A stretch of DNA of 64,000 nucleotides from Plumapathes pennacea (GCA_964036295.1 OZ038472.1:7524001-7588000); one strand, 5' to 3'. Positions 43,993 through 55,727 are shown, numbered from the stretch's first letter. Made by a program: numbers and translations. Notes: generated by a model not told the origin, from the letters alone.

Positions 43993-44312
43993 TTAATAAC
44001 ATGCATACAATAATTTCTGCATTCTGATTGGCTGAGTGCACATCAATTTATCCCAAACAGTGCAAAAATGTGAAATTAACAGTGCAGAAATGTGAAATTA
44101 AGAGTGCAGAAATTTGAATTAAAAATTGCTGACAGCTGGTGCGCGTATTTGCAAAGCCAAACAAAACAAAAGGGCGTGCTTTCATTCCTCAGGACAATTC
44201 CGATTCTGTTTGAGAGAACAGAATTTCTTGAGAGACACTTGTAGACTACTTGTGAATTGTAATGAAATTGAACAAAATTGCACGATGTAAATTATTGTAT
44301 GCATGTTATTAA
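43993..44312. mobile_element. 320-bp element with 24-bp inverted ends
   Basis: TTAATAACATGCATACAATAA at 43993 and its reverse complement ending at 44312. Internally, three AGTGCA(G/A)AAATGTGAAATTA-type direct repeats lie at 44058-44120. Non-coding MITE-like. Confidence 0.7.
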
Positions 44313-44939
44313 CAAGTAATCACGTGATTTCTCATGCAATTTTGGAATAAATAAGCACTCAAAAAAAATGTACTCATGCTAATGTATTCCAAATTGCACT
44401 CGAAATCATGCGATTACCTATACAAACAGTGTTGAAACTGTATGGGAAAATCATTATTACATAGACATCATAATTTTTTTTAGCATGGAGAATTTGAATA
44501 CACAAAATCTTTCAGAAAAACTGTGCTGTGAATGCAAATGTTACTAAGCAGCAGTCAGAACCCAACTAAACATTCAATCACCTCAGACTATGCCAAGTTC
44601 AAAGTTGTCAAGTTTACTCCCTCCCCCTATTCAATGTTGGGTAGCTGAGCATGGTTCAGCTTATAGCTGCACCACAGGCCAACACTGGGTGGAGGGGAGG
44701 GGGAGGGACTTGAAAACAAGAAATCCCCCGTAGGTTGTACAGATTTACATTGTGCTCCAGATGTGTGTATGGGGAGCGCCCCAACAGCTTTTGACCATGA
44801 TTGTACTGTACATGTTACCTGTTCTGATTGAATAAAGGAATTTGGAAAAATACACTCCATCAAAATCACTGCATAAAGGCAAGGGCATACCTGCAAATAT
44901 CGTGTTTCTACAGTTCTGTATTCATGAGGGAAATTTAAT

Positions 44940-45119
44940 AAATTTCCACTGGTTTGCCATGGTGTGGACTCTTATTTACCACGATTTATGTCATCACATG
45001 GTCAAAATGTTGTGGACTCAAGAGGCACTTTGCTGAGTGAGTCCACAACAAATTTTGACCATGTGATGATATAAATCGTGGTAAATAAGAGTCCACACCA
45101 CTGCAAACCAGTGGAAATT
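44940..45119. repeat. Long hairpin with about 80-bp arms
   Basis: AAATTTCCACTGGTTTGC...GTTGTGGACTCA is followed by a 17-nt loop and its inverted copy TGAGTCCACAAC...CAAACCAGTGGAAATT with few mismatches. A terminal sequence of it, GGACTCTTATTTACCAC, recurs at 45219. Confidence 0.85.
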
Positions 45120-45705
45120 TTGTTTTTTTTACCACAATATTTATAAATACATGTATACAGGAGAGTTTCGTTGTATTTCACAGCAAAGCATGACATGCTG
45201 ACATCAGCATCATTGTCTGGACTCTTATTTACCACAGTAAATCGACCAATCAGAGAGCGAGGAACTAGTGCACGAGTTACATAGAATTTATGAGTAGATG
45301 GGTATTCTATATCATTCTACTCCAAGATAGTATGTGTGGCTGCAGTGAACATTATTTTTGTGTTACTTCCACTAAGGTGAAGTTTTTTTTCATGCGTCAA
45401 GATGGTGGCGGTGAAGGGCGTTTTTCAAGCTCTGAAACAGAAACCGTTTTAAAGTACCTGAACAACGTTTTCAACCAGCTGACCTGGCTTAGTTTACTCA
45501 CAATGAACAAAGAGACAGCACAGAGATTCAACACCATTGAAAAACTGATACTGGACCTGCAGTTTAGTATTATAAGTAATATAAATTTTATACCATTGTT
45601 GTCTCTTTCATTTATTTTGCCTAGCTGTACTTGTGTATGTTACTGTAGTTCTAGACTGTAAAGTATCGTTAATAATTACCATAACCAGGGTTATCCGTCT
45701 CAATC

Positions 45706-45776
45706 ATAGTCTGCTCGCAGCCGTTTTTGTGGTCGCAAAAGTGTTGCGACCACAAAAACGGCAGCGAGCAGACTAT
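45706..45776. repeat. Hairpin with about 32-bp arms
   Basis: ATAGTCTGCTCGC-GCCGTTTTTGTGGTCGCAA faces TTGCGACCACAAAAACGGC-GCGAGCAGACTAT with a loop of a few bases. It lies about 110 bases downstream of the stop of the small gene at 45890. Confidence 0.85.
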
Positions 45777-45889
45777 CTCGATTAGCCCACTTGGCTAGAT
45801 ACACTTTTTTCTTTTTTCCCTTTCCGCCTCCCTAAAATCATTGTAATTTCTTCTAAATTGGTGCAAATAAACACGTTATTGTTGTTGTT

Positions 45890-46150
45890 TCAAGCATACT
45901 GACCTCCTTCCTCAGATTCCATATCCTCGGCGTTTTCAGGTTGTACCAACACACCCGTGCTTTTGTCAGCTTGTTCAATCATTTCAGTTAAACATCTATT
46001 TACGTCGCTCTGAAGTGTCTTCTGGCACAGAATAACCGAACTGTAATCTTGGCCACTCTTCTGAAAATTAACATCGTGTGAAAACACGCAAACAACTCCA
46101 TTTGCAGTCGACAATCTGCCAACAACAGACTGCGCCTTTTCGGCCGCCAT
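45890..46150 (-). CDS. Small protein, possible EKC/KEOPS subunit GON7
   Basis: 86 residues. ATG at 46150 in a good context (purine at -3, G at +4). It has an N-terminal beta-like part (VVGRLSTANGVVCVFSHDV), a helix with LQSDVNRCLTEMIEQ, and an acidic tail (ENAEDMESEEGG). This layout (short strands, one amphipathic helix with a Q..+N..LTE.+E pattern, acidic C-terminus) resembles the Gon7 family, a small subunit of the KEOPS complex that makes the t6A tRNA modification. The match is by eye and weak. A possible splice donor (GGAG|GTCAGT) near the end means the last residues may differ. Its 5' flank reaches transposon DNA within about 65 bases. Confidence 0.42.
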   Translation of the reverse strand: MAAEKAQSVVGRLSTANGVVCVFSHDVNFQKSGQDYSSVILCQKTLQSDVNRCLTEMIEQADKSTGVLVQPENAEDMESEEGGQYA

Positions 46151-46214
46151 AATGGTTCTACCTCGTCCCCAGGGCCATGCGAGTGAGAGCCCACGCGGAT
46201 GGCCCTGAGTACAG

Positions 46215-47400
46215 CATGTCCTCGAAACGATCTCGAGGCGAGAATAATGATTATCATAAATTCATATTTGATCTGGAAATAATGATTATGATTGTTCCCA
46301 GGGCAGGTCATGCGATGCTTGTCCCCAGGGCCATCTGCTTCATCAAAATGGCCGCCTCTCGTGGCATGCAAGCGTTCTCGAGATTTATCAACCGACGCTG
46401 TTGCTGAATGCTACAACCTTATCGAGAGTAGAAAAGAAGTCCAGGAAAGAATCTCATAACAGATGCGACGATGATGCTAGCGCAACTCCTTCGGGTAAGG
46501 CGGCCAAACGACTTCCAAATGCTCGTTTGTAGCAGTAGGCCACTGCGTCATGTAGGCTGGATATCTCTTGAGAACGCTTGCCTTTCACGTTCGATGTGCG
46601 ACGAGAGGCGGCCATACATCTTGGTGATGCTGATACAAACCTGGCGTGCATGGAATTGCAGGATATGGTTTGTGTAGTTTGAATATTGCTTCTTGTGTAC
46701 GCTGAGCTGTGAGTATGTGGTATTATACGGCTTGTTAAAACATTATTTAGAAAATATTTAGCATTACAGTAAACACCCGCTTATAAGAACCTACATTTCA
46801 TACAAGTCAGCCTAAATAGGTTCTTGTATATATCGGGTGTTTAGTGGAATTAAATCAGGCTGTTTCGGTTCTTAAGTCGGTTCTCATTAAATCAGGGTTG
46901 AAACTGTTTGCTACTCTTCAGAATAGTACAAATCCTTTACTATAATAATATAATTATATTGTAATACCATGTTTGCAGCAAACAATGAGGATTATATTTC
47001 ACTTGAGCCATCATAGTAATATTAATGTGTAGGGTATAGTTTTCAGGATCCTCCAGCTGGCTCAAACAATTAGGTATACGATTTTGCATTTCCATGTCTT
47101 AAACAGGTTAACTTCCATGGTCAACTAACTTGAACTCCTACTTCAGCTTGAACTCTTGCCCTGCGCAACAAGAATTGTAATTACATTGAATGATTTGTAA
47201 ACAACATTTTCACATGACGCTGATCTTGCATTCATCACTTTGTCTGTAGTATAGCATTTGACTAGATGAATTTGTTACAAGGAGTTTGTACCTGATGTAT
47301 ATTACCGTGTAAATGCAGACGAATCTGTTGCCTAAGGAAAAGTACATGGAATATATCATTTTGCATTAGTGTCTTAAGTAGGGTGCAATTTTTGGTTCAG
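46215..47400 (+). mobile_element. Dispersed repeat, copy A (inverted partner at 61.2-63.65 kb)
   Basis: Nearly identical in reverse complement to large parts of 61170-63650, including a stretch at 46471-46677 whose translation is identical to 62522-62728 on the other strand. Contains ACAGTAAACACCCGCTTATA / TATATCGGGTGTTTAGTGG inverted motifs. It lacks three segments found in copy B. No recognisable protein. Confidence 0.75.
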
Positions 47401-47513
47401 TCTTGAACAGGATCACAAATTAGACAGGGTAAAATACATATATATTTTTGTGTCTTACCCAATTTACCATTGAGTACCCTCTCCCCCAGGCAAATGGTAT
47501 CTTTTCAACTCTT

Positions 47514-47723
47514 TAGGCTGGTTTACACATATGACATAAGCATAAGCACAAGTGCAAACATATAAGCATGAGCATAAACACAGGAGAGCCACAGTGGGAC
47601 ATATTAAGCATAACTGGGTAAGAAAATATTTTATGTTAATATGTTGCACTGTAACTTTTTTGTCATTTATGCTTATGCTTACACTTATGCTTATGTTTTT
47701 GTTGTACATGTAAACTAGTCCTA
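47514..47723. mobile_element. MITE with TAGRCTRGTTTACA ends
   Basis: TAGGCTGGTTTACACATATG at the left faces CATGTAAACTAGTCCTA at the right. Internal ACATAAGCATAAGCACAAGTG and CACTTATGCTTATGTTTTTG are also inverted. About 210 bp, non-coding; hAT-type by end sequence, though no duplication is clear. Confidence 0.65.
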
Positions 47724-48728
47724 TGAGCTCACAAATAGCTACATGTTGCTGTTTACATCAGATGCTACTTTTTTATTTTATTGAAGTATTACCCATATTT
47801 TTCTCTTTTCTGAAGATCTTTTGGATGAAGCTTTGGAGTCCTGTGTTGACATGAGTGGCAATGACAAATAAAACATTGTTCCTGGGATTCAAGAATGTCA
47901 GCATTGTCAAATAACTGGGACAACTGCCAAGAGGAATATTGTTTCCAAACATGATTAAAATGAAATGAGAATGAAGAACTTATCTGAACTCTGTAAGAAT
48001 TTTAGGCTTTTGTGCAAAATAGGACTGCACTTTATTTGTTTGTACATTGACTCAGTATGAAAGGAAAATCTAGACTTGCCTTGTATTTCAAGTGGGTGCT
48101 GTTATGCCTGACTCACAAAAAGGTCAAATTGAGGTTTAAGTTTTCATAGTTTTCCACATTTGTTATACAAGGCTGGCACCGAATTTAAATTAAAAGAACG
48201 ACATAACAGAATGATTACCTTATTACATATGGTGATGGGAGTATTCTATCCTATCCTTAAATGCTAAGATTTTGTATTGGTTTTGACTTTGTTTTAAATA
48301 CATTCATGTTTCTGATCCTGTGTTCCATTAATTGTGTTTGATTTGAGCCATTTCTGGATGACTTTCGAAAACCAAAATAAAGCAATTATGCATAAGAAAC
48401 ACTCAGCCAACCGAAAGTCAAGGAAATCGCGTTTAGTTTTACACTAAATAAGAAATCAGTCAACAGTGGGCGGACAACTGTAAACCATCGCCACTTGCTT
48501 TCTTGCATGAAAATATCGCAATCGGGTTTTTCTATTTCCATTTAAAAGAAAGGGTTTAGTCATGCAGTGCCGAGGTACTGTAACAGATCTTTATCGCGGT
48601 AATGATAGCTTATGTAAAACTTGGACAAAGATGAAATTATGACACACAGCTGGAAAGAGCATATTTACTCAATTCAGACTCGTAAACTAAAATGTCGCAA
48701 AGCACCGCTAAAGTTTCAAGCTGCAGTT
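47724..48728. other. Intergenic, no supported gene
   Basis: No domain-bearing open frame, RNA gene or clear repeat was seen in this AT-rich stretch. Confidence 0.45.
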
Positions 48729-48945
48729 TAATAATAATTTGCCTTTATTGTTTTATGATTTGTACATATTTGAAATTAATAGCCAAAGCCAGAGGCTTAT
48801 ATTGCATAGGCTGGAGGAAAGTCTATAGTGAAAAAAAAAAAAATACTGCTGTAGGACATTGGGAATTGTGGCAAATCAATATAAGACAATAAAATTAGAC
48901 TTGAGGAAGTGTAACTGACAAATCAAATAACATTAACAGAGAAAT

Positions 48946-48970
48946 AAAAAAAAAAAAAAAAAAAAAAAAA
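48946..48970. repeat. Poly-A run (plus strand)
   Basis: About 25 A on the plus strand inside the 3' region of the minus-strand LINE; because of strand it is not that element's own poly(A) tail. Confidence 0.85.
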
Positions 48971-49247
48971 GTAGTAAGCAGATTAGTGGAAACATGAAAA
49001 ATGCAAGGTGCTATGGGAACATACAGGAGTAGACTGGTAGAGATAAAGTGCTAAAATTACAAGAGAAATGTGCTATGCACATTCATAAATTATTGGTCTA
49101 ATACACAAGCATATATTATACAGTACATTATTACTATAAATACACTTAGCCAGAAACATACACATACATATGCATACACGCACATGCATATAATTATCAA
49201 AGGCATATCTACATGCATACATATAGTTAGTATAGTTGTAGGGTGAA

Positions 49248-51439
49248 CTAGTAAGTGAGGTGTAGGAAATATGACTTCAATAACCTCTTGTAGTTAAATT
49301 GTTTCAGCGACTGGCGAATTGACAGTGGAATGGAATTCCAGATGTTAGGAGCTTGTGATCTAATAGCAAATTTGTATTTTAGAGAGTCTTTATGTAGGTC
49401 ATGTTTGTGTCTGGTATTATGATCATGGTATTCTTGATTAAATTTAAGAAATGCAGATAAAGGATTAGGAAGCAATTTGTTAATGTGAGAAAAAACAAAG
49501 CATGGGATATCTGTAATTTGTAGATATTGAAAATAGTTAGGATATTTAGTCTATCAAATAAGGGTTGTGAATGGGTACGAGGTGGGGAGTTAGTGATTAT
49601 TCGAGCAGCCTTTTTCTGTAAAATAAAGAGAGGTTGTATGTGAGTGGGGTAGGTTGAGGCCCATATTAGATTACAATATAGTAGATAAGGTAGAATCAGA
49701 GAGTTATATAGAACTCTGAGGGTGTTATTGTCAAAAAATTGGCGGGTTTTGCTGATGATACCTAGTGCTTTTGAGATCTTGGTCTGTATAGTTTGGATGT
49801 GGGGTACCCATGAAAGATTTTGGTGTACTACAATGCCTAGAAACTTAGTGTGCTCCACCCTATCAATATTAGTTCCATTGATGGAGAGGTTAATGTCACG
49901 GAGGTTAACTTGTTTTCTGGCTGGATGAAATAAAATAAACTTAGTTTTGTCGGGATGAAGGGTTAATTTGTTAGCTGCTAACCAAGATGCAACACATTTG
50001 AGTTCAGTATTAACAATATCCATGAGATTTTGAGTATTTTTATGTTTAGCAAAAATATTCGTGTCATCAGCAAAAAGAATAAAGGCTAAATACTTTGAGC
50101 AGTTAAATATGTCATTGATGTAGATTAGGAAGAGCAAAGGTCCTAATACAGATCCTTGGGGAACCCCACAATTTATTTTCTTGAGGGAAGATTTGGAGTT
50201 ATTGATTTGAATGTATTGTTGCCTGTCACTTAGATAACTTTTAATCCAGGTTAGAGGGATGCCTCTAACGCCGTAAAACTCTAGTTTATTAAGCAGGATT
50301 TGGTGGTTGACGGTGTCGAATGCCTTCTTTAGATCAACAAAAATTCCTATTGTAAATTCATTATTTTCAAAACCTTGATAAATTTGGTCAACAAGTTCAA
50401 GAACAGCCATCCATGTGCAGTGTTTTTGTCTGAAGCCATATTGGTGGTCATTGAGTATATTAAACTTAGTAAGGAACTCAGATATTCTATGATAAACAAC
50501 TTTTTCTAAAATTTTTGATAAACATGGTAAGACTGAGATTGGTCTGTAGTTAGAGAAATTAGAGGCATCATTAGTCTTGTAAACAGGCACTACCTTAGCA
50601 ATTTTAAAGTTTTTAGGGAATTCTCCAGTGGAGAGGGATAAATTGTAAACTTTGGAGAGGGGAAATGAAAGTAAATCAATTGCTGCTTTTATAGGTTGAA
50701 TATTAAAACCATCCAGACCTTCACTTTTACTATTTTTTAGTGATGATACTATTGTACAGATTTCACTGGAAGTTGTGGGGGAGAAAAAGAGATTGTTGTT
50801 GTAAGTACCTGTCATGTATTCTTTGTGGTTATTAGTGTTAGTTTGGGGAATCTTTTTGGTCAGGCATGATCCAATGTTAACAAAGTAGTTGTTAAATTTC
50901 TGTGATATTTGTTCCAAATTGGTATATTGACCACCTGAATCCTTCATAATCATTGGTTTTTGGCAGGATTGCTTTTTGGAGATTACTGATTTAATAACTG
51001 ACCAGGTGTTCTTTAAAGAAGAGCTAATAGAGGTTAGTTTATGATGATAATACAGTTTTCTGGCTATCTTTATAATGTTGTTATACTTATTACGGTATTT
51101 GTTATATTTCATTTTATTTTCTGGTGTTGGATTGATTTTAGCCTGTTTATAAAGAGAATTCTTTCTCCTGCATGAAGCAAGAAGCCCAGGGGTGAACCAT
51201 GGTTTTGAGTTCTTCTGGGACATTGAGTTGATTTGTTTAATAGGGAAGCACTGGTTATACATTGGGGTTAGATAGTCTGAGAATTGATCATATGCATCAC
51301 TAGCTGATGGGGCATTTATAATCGAGGACCAGTCTGTTCTCAGTAGTTTTAAACGAAAGGATTGGATGTTGGATGATGATATCATTCTCGAGTATCGAGG
51401 TTGAGGGTGCATGTCATAGGTAAGTTTGAGATTAGTCAT
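49248..51439 (-). pseudogene. LINE reverse transcriptase, frameshifted
   Basis: RNA-directed DNA polymerase of a non-LTR element. Open from 51439 to 49379 with classical blocks: LSTGEFPKNFKIAKVVPVYK, NYRPISVLPCLSKILEKVVY, QYGFRQKHCTWMAVLELVDQ, DLKKAFDTVNHQILLNKL, GVPQGSVLGPLLFLIYINDI, and the catalytic FADDTNIF. The C-terminal part continues in another frame (49475-49248: HDHNTRHKHDLHKDSLKYKF, WNSIPLSIR), so a small indel near 49450 disrupts it. A second shift near 51460 separates it from the endonuclease, whose ending TDxSDHLPIF is split between frames. Full activity is unlikely. Confidence 0.88.
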
Positions 51440-52563
51440 TTGAAATATAGGAAGATGGTCAGATAATTGTCAGTGTAAAATAAACCACTTGTTATGTCAT
51501 AGTCTAAATTATTTGTAAAGATGTTATCAATGAGGGTAGCAGAGTGGTCTGTTATTCTAGTAGGTTTTGATATGAGGGGATAAAAGCTATTAGTGTTCAG
51601 TAGATCCAGGAAGTCTTTAGTTGGTTTATGAGTATCGGCATTAAGAACATTGATGTTAAAATCTCCCATTAGATAAGTTGTCTTATTCTCAAAGCTGATT
51701 CTTGACAGAACACTATTAATACTTTCATTAAAATCATCTACACTCACCTCAGGTGGTTTATAGACACAGCCAATAATAATATTTTTACGATTGGTCTGGG
51801 TTAATTCAGCAAATACAGATTCATATATTTTTGAATTGTTTGATTCAAGGTCAGGGCGAGCTTTGTAGTTATATTTAGAGTCTATATATAAACCTACACC
51901 TCCACCTTTTTTATGATCCCTGACATTGGATAAAAAATTAAATCCTGGAAGGTTGAAAATGTCTTTGTTATGTTCATCCAGCCATGTTTCTGTGATACCA
52001 AGAGCAGAGAATGAAATATCGAGTGCTTGCAGATATTCACTTAATTCCTCTGAGTGCTTTTTCAGACTTCTGATATTTAGATGGAATAGGGAAAAGGACT
52101 CAGTAGGTTTGCTGTACAGTTTGTTAAATTCTTTAGAGGTATAGTATGCACATTTAGTAAGGATGTTAGAGTTACCAACAAATATGTTATTATCAGGATC
52201 AATATCAGAGTTAAGAAGTAAGTGGTGAGAATCAGGATCTTCTAGAAATGGGTTAAAGTGTTTAGTCTTAATTGAGTCTATGTCAAAATGTGAATCAAAA
52301 ATATGTTGTAGGTCATAGATTGCTAGGTAGTAATCCTCATCATCATCTAAATGGTTAAATGGGAAAATGGCTGAAGTGCATGCTGGGCAAAACCAAGTAT
52401 CACCTGTAGCACAGAGGTTATTGAAGTCATCTTGGGTTAGTTTAGCACACTTGATATGGGTTTTTTCTAGGCAAATATTGCAATACATCGCTCGGTGATT
52501 TTGATGTACAGAGAAATGGCAGATAGAGCACGGGTTTCTAGTAGGCATAAGATACAGTAACAC
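51436..52563 (-). pseudogene. LINE PHD finger and AP endonuclease domain
   Basis: 375 codons from ATG 52563. Residues about 10-65 form a PHD-type zinc finger (PCSICHFSVHQNHRAMYCNI, KTHIKCAKLT, TWFCPACTSA). Residues about 155-365 are an endonuclease/exonuclease/phosphatase fold (LFHLNIRSLKKH, LGITETWLDEH, GGGVGLYID, YLMGDFNIN, SATLIDNIFTN), which nicks target DNA. The last residues (DNYLTIFLYFK) are out of frame with the conserved SDHLPIF, which appears in the RT frame, proving a 1- or 2-nt indel near 51459-51467. Confidence 0.85.
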
Positions 52564-52694
52564 TTACAATTAATATAGCTAAAATTAAATAATAATAATT
52601 AAACAACACTTATAGTATGGCTACAATAATAACACTATTTTAGGAATGTACAGTAGCAAAACTAGCATGTAGGTATATAACATAGGGGTAATAC

Positions 52695-54229
52695 AAGGAA
52701 AATTAATCCCCGAACGAAGTGAGGGAAATATTTACGACGCTAATGCAGCATAGTCGGCTCATCTGAAGACTCCAAACGCGTCGCCATCTCGAAATCTAAT
52801 GTTCGTGTATTTGTGTGTGTTTGTTTGTGCGATGCGACCTTTTTAGGCCAGGTGCCTAAGGCAATGTCCAAATAAGGCAATGACGTAATCATTATCGACT
52901 AGCGTCACCGCCATGTTTTTGAGAAAGATTTGAACGAAGCAACAATTGTACGTAACTGCGTTCACGAAAATGAATTTGAAAGCTAGAAAACTTGAAACAG
53001 AACGGTCTCGCGAAGCTCGTCTTCAAAAGAGAAGTGAACAGGCACTTCAAGAGCAAAAGCGGACCGAAGAGAAGACTCCGCAAAGACAACAGCGCATGAA
53101 TGTCGACCAAAAGCGACATGAACAGAAGCGGGCAACACAGACAACTCCGCAAAAAGAACAGCGCTTGAAAGCGAATCGGGACCTTCAGGAGAAAAAGCGG
53201 GCCGAAGAGAAGACTCCGCAAAGACAACAGCGCATGAATGCCGACCAAAAGCGACATGAACGGAAGCGGGTAACACAGACAACTCCGTAAAGGGAACAGC
53301 GCTTGAAAGCAAATCGGGAGCTTCAGACGCCGTTTTGTGTTAAACTCAGATACTTATTTAGAAAGGACAAGCAACAAAGGTTAGTCAGTGGAAACCGAAC
53401 AATCACCGTGACAAATATATTGTATCCCGTATAGCTTGTAACTTGATCACTTCAAGAATGTATTAAAATCTGTATGCTGATCATTTTCCCTCGAAGTATT
53501 GTTTTACTACGCTTCTGTCGCCAGTTTCGGCTACCGCATTCGCTCAGAGCAATCGGAACTTGGAGTCTTGAATGATTTAGTCAGATGTCTTATTTTTCTG
53601 TAATCTGACACGCGGTGATTGCAGCGAGAATCGTTCACAAGCCCTTAGAAGTATTACTGGGTCTGAAGCCCGTGTATAATTTGAAGTAAACTGTTCAAGT
53701 TTTGCTTTGATTCTGGGGAAATCTTGCTGTTTTGAGTGGTTTCACATACAAAACAATTCGAGCCTATTAAATATGCATGTCTGAATCTGGTGCATGCAGT
53801 CCAGAGTAAAAACAAATCGCACAGGAAGCCTATTTAATTGTACTGCCTATGAATTCAAAATTGGAAAATCAGTGTTCCTTTTTTCCCGTACTACGACGGC
53901 CGACCAACTTCAAACTTTGAGTATTAAATTTTGAGAACGTGCTTGGCAGACTGCATGAATTAATTTGACGTGCCGACCGTGGGAAATACGTACTTCGTCA
54001 CGCAATCGATTCTTTTTTCAAAGCAAAAGTATAACACACACCATTCTTTTTCTCCTTCCTTTGCGTGTAGCACTTGACTTCGAAGAAAAGATCGAGTCAA
54101 CATTTCGGTAAAACAAAGGCTACTCTTGTTGGGAGTTACCAAAGTAAAAGTCCCATCAATGGCAGAGTGAGGGGGTATCTGCGATTATCGTATTTCTAGT
54201 TAGTTAATTTAAGCTGAAGCTTAATAAAA
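52695..54229 (+). repeat. Tandem repeat unit R1 with STPR-like ORF
   Basis: About 1.5 kb, followed directly by a homologous unit R2 starting at 54230. Shared landmarks: A|TCCCCGARCGAAG at the start, GACTCCAA..CGCCATCTCGAAA, GTACGTAACTGCGTTCACG, the ORF, CGATCACTTCAAGAATGTAT, and CTTGGCAGACTG near the end. Beginning TC after an A would suit a Helitron 5' end, but no 3' end was found. Confidence 0.65.
52970..53290 (+). CDS. STPR-like repeat protein, truncated by a stop
   Basis: 106 codons from ATG 52970 (MNLKARKLETERSREARLQK). From residue about 19 it is made of 23-24-residue repeats of the form QRMNxDQKRHExKRxTQTTP alternating with RLxANRxLQEKKRAEEKTPQ. Size, spacing and Arg/Glu/Gln bias match the STPR repeat, known from DNA-binding proteins such as silkworm FMBP-1 and also seen at the N-terminus of some Helitron-associated proteins. 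The stop TAA (53288-53290) corresponds to CAA in the sister copy (CCATCAA/CCACAAAGG region), and the frame stays open about 130 bases beyond it, so this copy carries a nonsense change. Confidence 0.5.
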   Translation: MNLKARKLETERSREARLQKRSEQALQEQKRTEEKTPQRQQRMNVDQKRHEQKRATQTTPQKEQRLKANRDLQEKKRAEEKTPQRQQRMNADQKRHERKRVTQTTP

Positions 54230-54675
54230 CTAAGGATAATCCCCGAGCGAAGCGAAGCGAAGTGAGGGTAATAATCACGGCGCTAATGCAGCAAATTCGC
54301 TTTGTGTGGAGACTCCAAGCGAGTCGCCATCTCGAAATGTAATGTTCGTCAGTCAGTCTGTCAGTCTGTCATAGGGCGACCTCTAAGGCAATGACGTAAT
54401 AATAATTATCGATTAGCGTCAAAGCGAGGTCAAACAAAGGTTTGAACGAAGCAACAACTGTACGTAACTGCGTTCACGAAAATGAATTTGAAAACTGGAA
54501 AACTTGACACAGCACGGTCTCGCGAAGCTCGTCTGCAAAAGAGAAGGGAACTAGCACGGGCAAGGCGAAATCGTGAAACAATCGAACAGCGCATACGTCT
54601 AGAGAAAAGACGACAAACATTTGATAACCGACAGCATCACGAACGGAAGCGTGCCGAAGCGGCAGGTCTTTTCCA

Positions 54676-54815
54676 CGGGTAGCGGGTAGCGGGTGACGGG
54701 TGGCGGGTAGCGGGTGACGGGTAGCGGGTAACGGGTAACGGGTAACGGGTAGCGGGTGACGGGTGACGGGTAGCGGGTAACAGGCGACGGGTAGCGGGTA
54801 ACGGGCGACGGGTAA
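54676..54815 (+). repeat. GGGTNNC heptamer array, left
   Basis: About 20 consecutive 7-bp units; NN is AG, GA, GG, AA, with occasional GGGCGAC and AGGCGAC variants. Confidence 0.92.
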
Positions 54816-55321
54816 CACTCAATCGCTTTCTCAATCGATGAAGATCAGTATTGCAGTCAAAGCAACCGTAACTCTTTCGCGCATGCATTACACAAATCTT
54901 GATTTGTGTCGAGTTTGACAGCGATATGTCACCACCTCGTGTTAAACACCCGTGAATGCGATTGATGTTCTATTTTAAATGGAACCGCAAGCAGCTACCT
55001 TTGGTGACAATTAGTGTTTATTGATTGACGTGTAATTTGAACTAACTGCAAATCGACCCCAAATGAATTTGCCTTCAACGAAGAAAAAAGTCAGGAAGGA
55101 TATAAGAAATACAGTTCCAATACGTACAGCAATGTCACCCATCAAACCAAAGAGCTATTATAATAACATATAGTTAATAAAATCTCATTAAAATACTGTA
55201 TAACGTTAATTTTGTTTGGTAATCAATTGCAAATGTTTCCTTTTAAAGAGGTATAGTCCTTTGGTGGCCATGTATTGTTTTAAGCGCTATTCTAATTGCT
55301 ATTCACTCCAACAAAACAAAT

Positions 55322-55720
55322 GTGTTACAAGAAAAACAACTTAACAAGTGTTCCTCTGGGAAGGCGTTGGTAAGAACAATGAATTGGCAATCAAATTGTT
55401 TTTTACACGGTAAAACGTATAAGGAATACGCTTCACTGTCTACAGCTGTTGTTCGACTAATCAAAAATGTATGCCGAATTCCCGCCAAAGAAGCTGTTTG
55501 TTTGACTCCGTTAATGTGCTCTGAGTTGCTTCATCGATGCATTTACTACGGTAAATTTTCTATTGTTCTGAAACACACTTACCACGGTTTTGTGAATTGT
55601 CTAGACGCGTCGTACTTTTACCGCAGTAAAGTAAATGCTTTCACCGAGGTAAATGTGTCTCGTGTAATAAAAATTATTTATTTTACAAACAAACACCAAA
55701 TAAACAAGTCAGGCAAATGA
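55322..55720 (+). CDS. Hypothetical ORF in the core of the foldback-like element
   Basis: 132 codons ending 3 bases before the right heptamer array region begins. Basic, Cys-containing (LVRTMNWQSNCFLHGK; LMCSELLHRCIYYGKF), with no motif I recognise and no DDE signature. It may encode nothing, or be a remnant of captured sequence. Confidence 0.25.
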   Translation: MLQEKQLNKCSSGKALVRTMNWQSNCFLHGKTYKEYASLSTAVVRLIKNVCRIPAKEAVCLTPLMCSELLHRCIYYGKFSIVLKHTYHGFVNCLDASYFYRSKVNAFTEVNVSRVIKIIYFTNKHQINKSGK

Positions 55721-55727
55721 ACACCGC

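Larger units (their letters stand above)
48729..52563 (-). mobile_element. CR1/L2-group non-LTR retrotransposon, frameshifted copy
   Basis: Minus-strand element with a PHD finger, AP endonuclease and reverse transcriptase. Its likely 3' end is AATAAAGGCAAATTATTATT near 48729, i.e. a poly(A) signal followed by an (ATT)n tail. The A run at 48946-48970 lies within the 3' region on the opposite strand. Two frameshifts (near 51460 and 49450) break the coding region. The 5' end beyond 52563 is not defined. Confidence 0.75.

Noticed and set aside
46471-46677. Conserved 68-codon gene present twice (also 62522-62728)
   Set aside because: Identity reflects the recent duplication of a dispersed repeat; no domain, and both strands are open there.
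52892-53312. Minus-strand leucine-rich repeat-like open frames
   Set aside because: Antisense of the Arg/Gln/Glu-rich STPR-like repeats; periodicity is inherited from the plus-strand repeats.
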